A stretch of DNA of 64,000 nucleotides from RGIG8306 sp964426655 (GTDB taxonomy: Bacteria; Bacillota; Clostridia; Lachnospirales; Lachnospiraceae): contig CAYRQT010000006.1 in assembly GCA_964426655.1 (NCBI GenBank), forward strand, positions 1 to 64,000, written 5' to 3'. How positions within the stretch are numbered: position 1 is the first letter of the stretch; each line of letters starts with the position of its first letter. The notes beneath the pieces are model-generated. The model had not been told where the DNA came from, did no database searches, and saw only the letters and a list, made by a program, of their open reading frames with translations. A program made the translations under genes and the position numbers. Positions 1 through 7,261 of this stretch are shown one piece after another.

Positions 1-396
1 CTCCATCCACAGCAAAAGGGGCATGGTCTTTCCTTCGTATACTTCTCCGATCAGCGAGTGCAGCTGGGTGAATACGGCTGCCAGAAGAGGCCCGGAAGCC
101 CCCAGTTTTTTCCGTCCGAAGGAAGGGTTGCAGAAGCTGTTTTCATAATGGGCCGGTAAAAGCCGATGATATAACCGCTGGTTTTCCTCCTCCCATTCCT
201 CCAGGGACAACTCCCTGTATTTGTCGGGTGTTCTGTGCCTTTCCAGTAATCGGATCAGGTCTTCCCAAAAAAGAGCTGCGTCCTGGTAGAAGGCAGAGAA
301 AGGAAGCGACAGCTCCGTCCCTTCCTTCATGCCTCTGATCCGCTCTGTGGCCAATTCATATCTTTCCTGTAAATACGCTTCCTCAAACACTTTCAT
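1..396 (-). CDS. N-terminal fragment of an unidentified protein, cut by the window edge
   Basis: The first 132 residues are visible, starting MKVFEEAYLQERYELATERI; the rest lies beyond position 1. The fragment is soluble, helical and rich in Glu, Leu and aromatic residues, with no signal peptide. Its opening resembles the extra N-terminal region found on M29-like aminopeptidases of Lachnospiraceae, but that is recalled similarity and no catalytic residue is in view. The start ATG lies only 4 nt after the stop of the VanZ-like gene, so it is probably the last visible cistron of the pyr operon. Coding status is well supported by the open frame; function is not. Confidence 0.6.
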   Translation of the reverse strand, partial: MKVFEEAYLQERYELATERIRGMKEGTELSLPFSAFYQDAALFWEDLIRLLERHRTPDKYRELSLEEWEEENQRLYHRLLPAHYENSFCNPSFGRKKLGASGPLLAAVFTQLHSLIGEVYEGKTMPLLLWME

Positions 397-400
397 TCTG

Positions 401-877
401 TCACCTCTTTGCTCCATTCTTCTTTCCACTGCTTCTCTTTCTATTGTGGTGTCTGTACAGACAAAAGCAGCCATATCCCAGAAGTCCCCCCAAAGTATTC
501 AGCAGGAGATCATCCACATCAAAGCTGCCCACTCTGAGCAGGAACTGGAGGGATTCCATAACAAAGCTAAGTCCTGCGGACAACAGGAAGACCAGGAGCC
601 ATTCTTTTTTGCGAATCCACAAATATGGCAGTCCAAATCCAAAAGGCATAAATGCCAGCACATTACCAGCCAGGTTCAGGAAAACGCCTTCAAATCCTAT
701 GCTGTTTCGGTATGTCCAAAAACGTCGGATTTCCTGAAACAGGATCAGATTGTAGCGATATTCCGGATGCTCCACATGTCTGCCCAGAGCTTCTGCAAAC
801 AACAGCAGATAAAAGAGCACGCACAAATACAGGAGGAACAGCACAGTCAATGCTATTTTCTTCTTTCCCTGGCACAT
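401..877 (-). CDS. VanZ family membrane protein
   Basis: A 158-residue polytopic protein with about four membrane segments. It carries the VanZ pattern: NLAGNVLAFMPFGFGLPYLW, then SFVMESLQFLLRVGSFDVDD and LLLNTLGGLLGYG. VanZ relatives are named after a teicoplanin-resistance accessory protein, but most genomic copies have no proven role. The ATG at 877 was chosen over an upstream in-frame one because AGGAAGGAG sits 6-7 nt before it. It follows the small membrane protein gene (stop at 915) and precedes the truncated gene, at the distal end of the pyr operon. Its link to pyrimidine synthesis is positional only. Confidence 0.85.
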   Translation of the reverse strand: MCQGKKKIALTVLFLLYLCVLFYLLLFAEALGRHVEHPEYRYNLILFQEIRRFWTYRNSIGFEGVFLNLAGNVLAFMPFGFGLPYLWIRKKEWLLVFLLSAGLSFVMESLQFLLRVGSFDVDDLLLNTLGGLLGYGCFCLYRHHNRKRSSGKKNGAKR

Positions 878-914
878 TTTTTCTCCTTCCTGCGCCCGCC
901 TGCCATGTGGCAGA

Positions 915-1070
915 TTAAAAAGAAAGTTCTTTTCTGCGAGCATACAATCTGGCTCCACCGACAATGCTTAAAATCCCTGCAGCCGTTCCAACAGCAATCA
1001 GAATAATGCCAATCACCACATTTCCTGCGCCAATTCGCCCCATGGAGCGGTATAATTTTTCATTCTCCAT
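915..1070 (-). CDS. Small membrane protein downstream of pyrE (51 aa)
   Basis: This short gene encodes 51 residues. There is a hydrophilic start (MENEKLYRSMGRIGAGN), one or two closely packed hydrophobic stretches (VVIGIILIAVGTAAG, ILSIVGG) and a basic end with ARRKEL. The strong ribosome-binding site AGGAGG begins directly after the pyrE stop, with a 5-nt spacer, so translation is very probably coupled to pyrE. Topology suggests a hairpin or single-pass membrane peptide with Arg and Lys in the cytoplasm. No family is recognised with certainty. Its place between pyrE and vanZ suggests co-transcription with the pyr operon. Confidence 0.75.
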   Translation of the reverse strand: MENEKLYRSMGRIGAGNVVIGIILIAVGTAAGILSIVGGARLYARRKELSF

Positions 1071-1079
1071 ATTTTCCTC

Positions 1080-1757
1080 CTAAGCTTTTGCCCTGTAAAT
1101 GGCATAATAGGCATCAATCGCCTCTTTCATCTGATCATCTATATAGATTTTTCCGTTATGGGGACGGTTATGCAGACACTCTACCACCTCATCCATGGTA
1201 ACAATGGCAGTGGTCTTCAGGCCGTACTGCTCCCGAATTTCGGCCAAAGCACTTTTTTCTCCCTGTCCTCTTTCCATCCTGTCCACTGATACCACCAGTC
1301 CCAGCACATTCACTTCACCCTGGGCCTTTAAGATGGGAAGGGTCTCCTGAATAGATGTCCCTGCAGTGGTCACATCCTCAATGATGACCACACGGTCTCC
1401 ATCTTTGAGGGGGCTTCCTAATAAAATACCCTTATCCCCATGATCCTTAACTTCCTTTCGATTGGCACAATACCCTACATCCACGCCAAACCGGTCACTT
1501 AATGCGATGGAAGCCGTTACCGCAAGAGGTATGCCCTTGTAGGCTGGCCCGAACAGAACATCCCATTCCTTTCCAAATTGCTGATAAATGGCACTGGCAT
1601 AGAATTCTCCCAGTTTTTTTAACTGGCTGCCTGTACGATAGAATCCGGTATTGACAAAAAACGGGGTCTTTCTTCCGCTTTTGGTGATAAAATCTCCAAA
1701 TTTTAATACACCGCAGTCCACCATAAATGCAATAAAATCTTCCTTATACTGTTCCAT
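1080..1757 (-). CDS. pyrE: Orotate phosphoribosyltransferase
   Basis: This 225-residue cytosolic enzyme joins orotate to PRPP to give orotidine 5'-phosphate and pyrophosphate. The PRPP-binding loop VVIIEDVTTAGTS lies near residues 122-134, with the flexible-loop basic region NRKEVKDHG upstream of it and the typical substrate region KSGRKTPFFVN at the N-terminus. Length is normal for the family. The ATG follows AGGAGG with a normal spacer and begins 12 nt after the pyrD stop. It is the last biosynthetic gene of the operon and hands its product to PyrF, encoded three genes upstream. Confidence 0.97.
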   Translation of the reverse strand: MEQYKEDFIAFMVDCGVLKFGDFITKSGRKTPFFVNTGFYRTGSQLKKLGEFYASAIYQQFGKEWDVLFGPAYKGIPLAVTASIALSDRFGVDVGYCANRKEVKDHGDKGILLGSPLKDGDRVVIIEDVTTAGTSIQETLPILKAQGEVNVLGLVVSVDRMERGQGEKSALAEIREQYGLKTTAIVTMDEVVECLHNRPHNGKIYIDDQMKEAIDAYYAIYRAKA

Positions 1758-1769
1758 TCAAGGGTCCTC

Positions 1770-2681
1770 CTAATCCACAATTCCAATGATATCCTGTATG
1801 TTTTGTATGCCCTCCAACTTCATAAAAGCAGCAATGCCTTCCACCACTTCCAGCGTGGCCAGGGGATTATAAAAATTGGCTGTACCCACACTGATGGCAC
1901 TGGCACCGGCCATCAGAAATTCCAGGGCATCTTCCGCTGTGGCAATTCCCCCCATGCCGATAATGGGAATTCTGACAGCTTTTGCCACCTGATAGACCAT
2001 GCGCACCGCAATGGGCTTTATGGCCGGGCCGGACAAGCCGCCGGTTCTATTCGCCAGGGCAAAGGTCCGCCGGTGAATGTCAATTTTCATGCCGGTTATG
2101 GTATTGATCAGGGAAAGAGCATCTGCACCGGCAGCTTCAGCCGCTTTTGCCATTTCCGTAATGTCGGTCACGTTGGGACTCAGTTTCATGACAATGGGCT
2201 GCCTGGCCTTTGCCTTCACCTGTTTAGTGATATCTGCCAGACAGGCCGGGTCCTGCCCAAAGGTAATGCCTCCCTGTTTTACGTTGGGACAGGACACGTT
2301 GATTTCCAGAAGATCCACTGGTTCATCAGACAAACACTCCACCACCTCCAGATATTCCGATGTGGTGTGTCCGCACACATTCACTACTATTTTTGTATCA
2401 AATTGTTTTAAAAAAGGCAAATCCCTTTTGCAGAACACTTCCATTCCAGGATTTTGCAGCCCTATAGCATTGAGCATTCCACTGGCCGTTTCCGCAATGC
2501 GGGGCGTGGGATTCCCCTTCCATGGCACATTTGCCACCCCTTTTGTAACCACTGCCCCCAGGCGGTTTAAGTCCACAAAAGCACTGTATTCTTCCCCGGA
2601 GCCAAAAGTACCCGAAGCTTCCATAACCGGATTTTTCAGTTTCACCCCTGCAATATCTACTTCAAGCTGCAGCGTTTCCAT
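1770..2681 (-). CDS. pyrD: Dihydroorotate dehydrogenase B, catalytic subunit
   Basis: About 303 residues forming an FMN TIM barrel that oxidises dihydroorotate to orotate. Family features visible are NPVMEASGTFGSG at the N-terminus, the active-site region with LEINVSCPNVKQGG, KLSPNVTD, and the C-terminal FMN phosphate-binding GMGGI...AGASAISVGTA. The Cys in NVSCPN is the class 1 catalytic base, not the Ser of class 2 enzymes. The chosen ATG overlaps the pyrK stop as ATGA and follows AGGAGGTGG, so the 15 extra upstream residues of the open frame are rejected. Adjacent pyrK makes this the NAD-linked type 1B heterotetramer. Confidence 0.97.
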   Translation of the reverse strand: METLQLEVDIAGVKLKNPVMEASGTFGSGEEYSAFVDLNRLGAVVTKGVANVPWKGNPTPRIAETASGMLNAIGLQNPGMEVFCKRDLPFLKQFDTKIVVNVCGHTTSEYLEVVECLSDEPVDLLEINVSCPNVKQGGITFGQDPACLADITKQVKAKARQPIVMKLSPNVTDITEMAKAAEAAGADALSLINTITGMKIDIHRRTFALANRTGGLSGPAIKPIAVRMVYQVAKAVRIPIIGMGGIATAEDALEFLMAGASAISVGTANFYNPLATLEVVEGIAAFMKLEGIQNIQDIIGIVD

Positions 2682-3442
2682 CAAAGCTCCACCTCCTCTG
2701 CCGAAAATACCGGTCCATCTGCACATACCCGGGCATTGTGTACATGGGAATGGGCATCCACCTCTTTGGTGTTACAGGTACAGGCCAGACAGGCCCCGAT
2801 TCCGCAGGCCATTCGCTCCTCCAAAGACAGATAGCAGGGGATCCGATGTTCTTTTGCAAATACTTTAATGGCCCGAAGCATTGGCGTGGGCCCGCAGGCA
2901 TATACCACATCCGGCAAAACAGATAATCTGTTCAGGATTTGCATCACATTTCCCTTTGTGCCATAACGGCCGCTTTCCGTAGCCACGAGCACCTGTCCAA
3001 GAGGTGCGAAATCCTCTGTGAGAAACAGTGCGTCCCTGTAGCCCAGGACCATATCCTTTTGTCCAGGCAGGGCGGAGGCCAGCGCAAGCATGGGCGGGAT
3101 GCCAATCCCGCCGCCTACCAGCATGGCTTTTCCCTCCATCAGCGGAAAAGTATTGCCCAGTGGGCCCATCAGTTTCACTTTTTCTCCCGGCAGATAGCCG
3201 GAAAACTCTGCTGTTCCGTAACCGGCCACACGATAGACAAGGCGAATCCTGCCTTTGGAAGCATCCACCTCACATAAACTGATGGGACGGGGCAGAAGAT
3301 GGGCTTCTCCCCTGCAAAATAGGGAAACAAACTGTCCCGGCCGAATTTCTCCTGCAATTTCCGGGCATTCCAGCCAAAGGCTGTAGATTCCCTCCCCCAG
3401 CCGGGCCTGCTCGATGACAACTGCCTGTGTAAAATGTTTCAT
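2681..3442 (-). CDS. pyrK: Dihydroorotate dehydrogenase B, electron-transfer subunit
   Basis: A 253-residue iron-sulfur flavoprotein that passes electrons from PyrD-bound FMN to NAD+. It has an N-terminal ferredoxin-reductase-like FAD domain (LLPRPISLCEVDASKG), a NAD-binding domain starting at AMLVGGGIGIPPMLAL, and a C-terminal 2Fe-2S motif with four Cys in ERMACGIGACLACTCN and ARVCADGPVF. Length is typical. Its stop overlaps the pyrD start by 4 nt, coupling production of the two subunits. The ATG follows AAAGGGGACGG, 12 nt after the pyrF stop. Confidence 0.97.
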   Translation of the reverse strand: MKHFTQAVVIEQARLGEGIYSLWLECPEIAGEIRPGQFVSLFCRGEAHLLPRPISLCEVDASKGRIRLVYRVAGYGTAEFSGYLPGEKVKLMGPLGNTFPLMEGKAMLVGGGIGIPPMLALASALPGQKDMVLGYRDALFLTEDFAPLGQVLVATESGRYGTKGNVMQILNRLSVLPDVVYACGPTPMLRAIKVFAKEHRIPCYLSLEERMACGIGACLACTCNTKEVDAHSHVHNARVCADGPVFSAEEVEL

Positions 3443-3454
3443 AATCCGTCCCCT

Positions 3455-4372
3455 TTAAAATATACCTGCAATATCTGCAATCATGTCCACCACAGCCTGC
3501 CTGGAGGCATCGGCATAATTTTGGGGACCGAAATGACTGTATTTTTCCATTTTATAGGCAGCAATGATACCTCTGGAAGAGTTGACAATGGCTCCCAGGC
3601 CATCCTCGTTAAAATAGGGACGCAAAGCGGCAGCTGTTCCTCCCTGTGCGCCATATCCGGGCACCAGAATGTAGGCTTTTGGCATGATTTTTCGAAGAAT
3701 TTCACCCATTTGAGGGTATGTGGCGCCCACAACTGCCCCCACATAACTATAATCCTGTCCCATGTGGCTTTCCCCCCAGCTGGCCACTTTTTCTCCTACC
3801 AGCTCATACAGGGGCCGTCCGTCCACCTTCTGATCCTGAAACTCACCACTGGAGGGATTGGACGTTTTTACCAGTACAAAAATCCCCTTCTTTTCCTCCT
3901 TGCAGACCTGTATGAAAGGCTCCACCCCATCCGATCCCAGATAAGGATTAACCGTAGCAAAATCTTCATGGAACGGAGCAAACGTGTGGCTTCCTACCTG
4001 TACCCGACCTAAATGCCCCACAGCATAGGCTGCAGAGGTGGAACCGATATCGCCTCTCTTAATATCTCCAATGACTACCAGACCTTTTTGCTGACAATAG
4101 GCCACCGTTTTTTCATACGCAGCAAGGCCAGGTATTCCGAACTGCTCATACATGGCGATCTGGGGCTTCACTGCCGGAATGAGATCTGCCACTGCATCCA
4201 CAATGCCTTTATTAAACTGCCAGATGGCTTCCGCTGCACCTTCCAGGGTTTCTCCGCAGGCAGAAAATGCCTGTTTTTGTATATGTTCCGGCACATATGA
4301 AAGCATGGGATCCAGTCCCACCACCACAGGCGCCTGCAATGTTTTGATTTTCTTTACCAACTGATCGATCAT
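3455..4372 (-). CDS. pyrF: Orotidine 5'-phosphate decarboxylase, type 2
   Basis: This 305-residue enzyme decarboxylates OMP to UMP, the last step of the de novo pathway. The longer subfamily 2 form is indicated by its length and by the motifs VGLDPML near the N-terminus, DIKRGDIGSTSAAYA (containing the catalytic Lys/Asp array), and VPGYGAQGG near the C-terminus. Short type 1 enzymes are about 230 residues. It sits 15 nt after pyrC and 12 nt before pyrK, all on one strand, so it is clearly an operon member. The start is preceded by AAAGGAAGAG. Confidence 0.96.
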   Translation of the reverse strand: MIDQLVKKIKTLQAPVVVGLDPMLSYVPEHIQKQAFSACGETLEGAAEAIWQFNKGIVDAVADLIPAVKPQIAMYEQFGIPGLAAYEKTVAYCQQKGLVVIGDIKRGDIGSTSAAYAVGHLGRVQVGSHTFAPFHEDFATVNPYLGSDGVEPFIQVCKEEKKGIFVLVKTSNPSSGEFQDQKVDGRPLYELVGEKVASWGESHMGQDYSYVGAVVGATYPQMGEILRKIMPKAYILVPGYGAQGGTAAALRPYFNEDGLGAIVNSSRGIIAAYKMEKYSHFGPQNYADASRQAVVDMIADIAGIF

Positions 4373-4387
4373 GGCTCTTCCTTTCCT

Positions 4388-5647
4388 TTATCCTTGCTTT
4401 GCAAAATCGTACACCACTTCTCCTGAGACAATGGTAAAGGCCACCCGGCCCTTTACCTTATGCCCTTGAAAGGGGGTGTTTCGCCCCTTGGATACAAACT
4501 GTTCCGCATCTACAACATAGGTCTGCTCCGGATCAATGATGGTAATGTCTGCCTCTGCCCCCATGGCCAGGGTCCCTTTAGGGATACCCAGCACCTTTGC
4601 CGGATTCCAGCTCATTTTTTCTACCATCTGCAAGGGAGTAAGATAGCCGTTTTCCACCAGATGGGTGATGGTCAGGGGCACTGCCGTTTCCAGTCCCACA
4701 ATACCAAAAGGGGCTATCGCCATGGACTGGGCTTTTTCTTCGGCACTGTGAGGGGCATGATCCGTGGCAATACAATCCATGATCCCATCCCGCAGGCCTT
4801 CCCGCAGAGTGATCACATCTTTACGGCTGCGTAAAGGGGGATTCATTTTATACATACTATTATCTCCGGGAATTTCTTCGTCTGTCATGGCAAAATGATG
4901 GGGGCACACTTCTGCACTCACTGCAATGCCCCTGGCCTTGGCCGCCTTTACCATGTACACACTGTATTCCGTGGAGCAATGACAGATGTGCAGCCTGGCC
5001 CCTGTTTCTTTTGCCAGCAGAATATCCCGGGCCACAATTACNNNNNNNNNNCTCAGCCGTTTGGACACAGCCCCCTGGTTCATGCACCCCTTTCCTGCCA
5101 GGTTCTTGTCTTCACAATGGGCCATGACCACAACACCTGCCTCTCTGGCCTGCCGCATAGCCTCCCGATACAGGCCGGCATTCATGACAGATTTGCCATC
5201 CTCACTGATGCCCAGGGCTCCCGCTTCCCTTAAAGCACCAATATCTGCCAGGGTTTCCCCTTTTTGTCCAATTGTAATGGCCCCCACCGGCACCAGATGC
5301 ACTGGAGATTCTTTTTCTCCCTTTTCCAGTACATACCGAATAATTTCCGGAGAATCTGCGGCAGGGTCCGTGTTGGGCATGGGGCAGATGGTGGTGAACC
5401 CTCCCCTTGCAGCAGCCCTTGTGCCTGTGGAAATGGTTTCCTTATAAGTAAAACCCGGATCTCTCAAATGTACGTGCAGATCAATAAGCCCCGGCATGAC
5501 CCAGAGCCCCTCTGCCTCTATTTCCTGAATTTGGGGTGCCTGGGGACGAGGCTCGCATATTTTTCCTTCCTCCACCCAAATATCCTCGATCCTGTCTCTT
5601 CCACTGTAAGGATCCAGAATTCGGCCGTTCTTAATATGTAATACCAT
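4388..5647 (-). CDS. pyrC: Dihydroorotase, interrupted by an assembly gap
   Basis: A zinc amidohydrolase that cyclises carbamoyl aspartate to dihydroorotate. The metal-binding HVHLRDPG is at about residues 58-65, followed by AHCEDKN, HICHCSTEYS and the C-terminal CIATDHAPHS. Ten N at 5042-5051 fall between SKRL and VIVARD, where homologs normally have roughly eleven residues, so about 20 nt of real sequence are probably missing and the apparent frame continuity is chance. It is the first gene behind the pyr promoter. The ATG follows GGAGGTAAATAA. No pyrB or pyrI is adjacent, so aspartate carbamoyltransferase must be encoded elsewhere. Confidence 0.95.
   Translation of the reverse strand: MVLHIKNGRILDPYSGRDRIEDIWVEEGKICEPRPQAPQIQEIEAEGLWVMPGLIDLHVHLRDPGFTYKETISTGTRAAARGGFTTICPMPNTDPAADSPEIIRYVLEKGEKESPVHLVPVGAITIGQKGETLADIGALREAGALGISEDGKSVMNAGLYREAMRQAREAGVVVMAHCEDKNLAGKGCMNQGAVSKRLXXXXVIVARDILLAKETGARLHICHCSTEYSVYMVKAAKARGIAVSAEVCPHHFAMTDEEIPGDNSMYKMNPPLRSRKDVITLREGLRDGIMDCIATDHAPHSAEEKAQSMAIAPFGIVGLETAVPLTITHLVENGYLTPLQMVEKMSWNPAKVLGIPKGTLAMGAEADITIIDPEQTYVVDAEQFVSKGRNTPFQGHKVKGRVAFTIVSGEVVYDFAKQG
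5042..5051. other. Assembly gap (10 N) inside pyrC
   Basis: A run of ten N replaces unknown sequence in pyrC. The codons on both sides are normal dihydroorotase, but the intervening conserved loop is absent. Confidence 0.99.
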
Positions 5648-5681
5648 TTATTTACCTCCCGGTCGCAGACGTTTTCAATCT

Positions 5682-5710
5682 AGTATACCATAACCCCCCA
5701 GGAGTTGCAA
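5682..5710 (-). promoter_or_regulatory. Promoter of the pyr operon
   Basis: On the minus strand TTGCAA is followed after 17 nt by TATACT, with TATGG directly upstream of the -10. Transcription would start only about 27 nt before pyrC. That leaves no room for a PyrR-type attenuator, so control by leader attenuation looks unlikely here. Confidence 0.75.
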
Positions 5711-5753
5711 AAAAAAGCCACTTTTTTTCCCGCATTTTTTTTGAAAAAAGCGG

Positions 5754-5782
5754 TTGACAAATCTATGGGCATTTTATATAAT
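5754..5782 (+). promoter_or_regulatory. Consensus promoter of tRNA-Gly
   Basis: TTGACA and TATAAT are separated by exactly 17 nt, a perfect sigma-A consensus. The predicted start is about 30 nt upstream of the mature tRNA. A small hairpin (GTCAGC/GCTGAC) lies in the 5' leader at 5797-5814. Confidence 0.92.
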
Positions 5783-5821
5783 ACCCATTGTTCGGGTCAG
5801 CCAAGGTGCTGACAATTGTGT

Positions 5822-5893
5822 GCGCGAGTGGCTCAGAGGTGGAGTATCGCCTTGCCAAGGCGAGGGTCGCGGGTTCGAATCCCGTCTCGCGCT
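5822..5893 (+). tRNA. tRNA-Gly (anticodon GCC)
   Basis: A full cloverleaf can be drawn. The acceptor stem GCGCGAG pairs with CTCGCGC, the D arm starts GCTC, the anticodon stem TCGCC/GGCGA holds the loop TTGCCAA with anticodon GCC, and the T arm is GCGGG-TTCGAAT-CCCGT. CCA is not encoded: the discriminator T is followed by CTTTC. It is a single-tRNA transcription unit between its own promoter and terminator. Confidence 0.97.
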
Positions 5894-5899
5894 CTTTCA

Positions 5900-5929
5900 G
5901 CAGAAACCCTTTATGGTTTCTGCTTTTTT
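5900..5929 (+). terminator. Rho-independent terminator of tRNA-Gly
   Basis: A 9-bp stem GCAGAAACC/GGTTTCTGC with a 6-nt loop is followed by six T. It ends the tRNA transcript before yqeY. Confidence 0.93.
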
Positions 5930-6012
5930 GTTTGGTTCAAACCCTTCCCCCCTTTTTCCCATTGTGCTATACTCAATGGGAAATCAATTCAGTGTATGCA
6001 AAGGAGTCTGTT

Positions 6013-6450
6013 ATGGAATTTGAACAACTGCAAAAAGATATGATTGCTGCCATGAAAGCCAAGGACAAGGTTCGTAAAGAAGCCATCAGTGCACTGGTCT
6101 CAGGTGCAAAAAAAGTGGCCATTGACCAGGGTGTGCGAGACCACATCACCCCTGAAATTGTGAATGCGGTTATTACCAAGGAGCTAAAGACTCTAAAGGA
6201 GCAGATCGACACCTGTCCCGCAGAACGCACGGAGCTTCTGGCAGAATATCAGAACAGATATGCCATTATACAGGAATACGCCCCCACCCTTCTGAATGCC
6301 CAGCAGGTGGAGGCGATCCTCAAAGAAAAATATGCCGATGTTCTGGCCACCGGGAACAAAGGCCAGATTATGAAAGCTGTTATGTCTGAATTAAAGGGAA
6401 AAGCCGATGGGAAAGTCATCAACGAAGTAGTGACCCGTCTTTGCAGCTGA
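6013..6450 (+). CDS. yqeY: GatB/YqeY domain protein
   Basis: A 145-residue soluble, helical protein of the YqeY family, related to the tail domain of the amidotransferase subunit GatB. Diagnostic features are the N-terminal LQKDMIAAMKAKDKVRKEAI and the C-terminal GQIMKAVMSELKGKADGKVI, which matches the GatB tail. The biological role of free YqeY is not established; tRNA-related function is presumed. The ATG has AAGGAG 6 nt upstream, so the longer open frame that reads through the tRNA is rejected. A -10-like TATACT lies at 5968, but no good -35 was found. Confidence 0.92.
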   Translation: MEFEQLQKDMIAAMKAKDKVRKEAISALVSGAKKVAIDQGVRDHITPEIVNAVITKELKTLKEQIDTCPAERTELLAEYQNRYAIIQEYAPTLLNAQQVEAILKEKYADVLATGNKGQIMKAVMSELKGKADGKVINEVVTRLCS

Positions 6451-6463
6451 TACATCCTCTTTA

Positions 6464-7234
6464 TTATTCCTCTTCTGGCTGGCCTCCCACGGCCGCTCCA
6501 TAGACCACGAACTCTTCCTCGGAGGCCGCAAAACCCATCAGGGCGTCAGCGGCCTCCTGTTGATATGCCCCTATGGCACACACGCCCAGTCCCATGGCTT
6601 CTGCTGCCAGATACAGATTCTGGCAAACATGTCCTGCATCAATGAGCATGTACTTGTGGGCATTCACACCATATCTCCACTCTCCCCGACCGGGTACTAC
6701 GCTCCACACAAAGGCCACCGGTGCCTGTGCAAAGAAACGCTGCCCTGCAAAAGCCTCTTCCAAGGCCTGGAACATACTTTCTGTTCGGGGGCGCAGAAGC
6801 ACCAGTTCGTGGGACAGGGCAAGATACCGGTACAGCCCTGGCTGTAACCCCTCCACCCGATTCACGAACAGATATGTTTCAAAAGGATGTCTTGCCCCAG
6901 CAGAAGGCACTGTACGAAAGGTGGCTTTTTTCGCCTTTCCCACAACTTTTTTCACCCCCTGTGTGGCCCATAACAACATGGAAAGAGCCTCCAGAGAAAG
7001 AGGCCTCTCGTCAAATTTCCTGTGGCTGACCCGACTGGCCAGCACCTGAAACATCCCTTTTCCCTGCATCAGCCGGGCAGAAGGGGTCGGCAGTTCCAGT
7101 CGCCAGCCATCAGGCGCAGGTTGTTCCAAAAGAGGCTGTTCCACCCCTTCCTTTTCATCACTGATGCCCGGATGAAAATGGGTCTGCATCATTTTTCTTT
7201 GTTTTCTGCAAATTTCTTTTGTCTGCTCATCCAT
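6464..7234 (-). CDS. SagB/ThcOx-type nitroreductase-fold oxidoreductase
   Basis: A 256-residue FMN-dependent protein. SagB-like features are SRVSHRKFDERPLSLEALSM, LLWATQGV near residue 88, TVPSAGARHPFETY, and a C-terminal GLGVCAIGAYQQEAAD. The family includes the dehydrogenases that oxidise azolines in thiazole/oxazole-modified peptides, but many copies stand alone with unknown substrates. No cyclodehydratase, precursor peptide or exporter gene is next to it. The ATG is preceded by AAGGAG. It converges with yqeY, 13 nt apart, with no clear terminator between them. Confidence 0.88.
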   Translation of the reverse strand: MDEQTKEICRKQRKMMQTHFHPGISDEKEGVEQPLLEQPAPDGWRLELPTPSARLMQGKGMFQVLASRVSHRKFDERPLSLEALSMLLWATQGVKKVVGKAKKATFRTVPSAGARHPFETYLFVNRVEGLQPGLYRYLALSHELVLLRPRTESMFQALEEAFAGQRFFAQAPVAFVWSVVPGRGEWRYGVNAHKYMLIDAGHVCQNLYLAAEAMGLGVCAIGAYQQEAADALMGFAASEEEFVVYGAAVGGQPEEE

Positions 7235-7261
7235 GCTGCACTCCTTTTTACACCTTTTTAA

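Noticed and set aside
2077..2868. 263-residue frame opposite pyrD/pyrK
   Set aside because: Antisense shadow; both sense genes are certain and no start site is visible.
5648..5681. PyrR attenuator or UTP-sensing leader of the pyr operon
   Set aside because: The predicted leader is about 27 nt, too short for the alternating hairpins.
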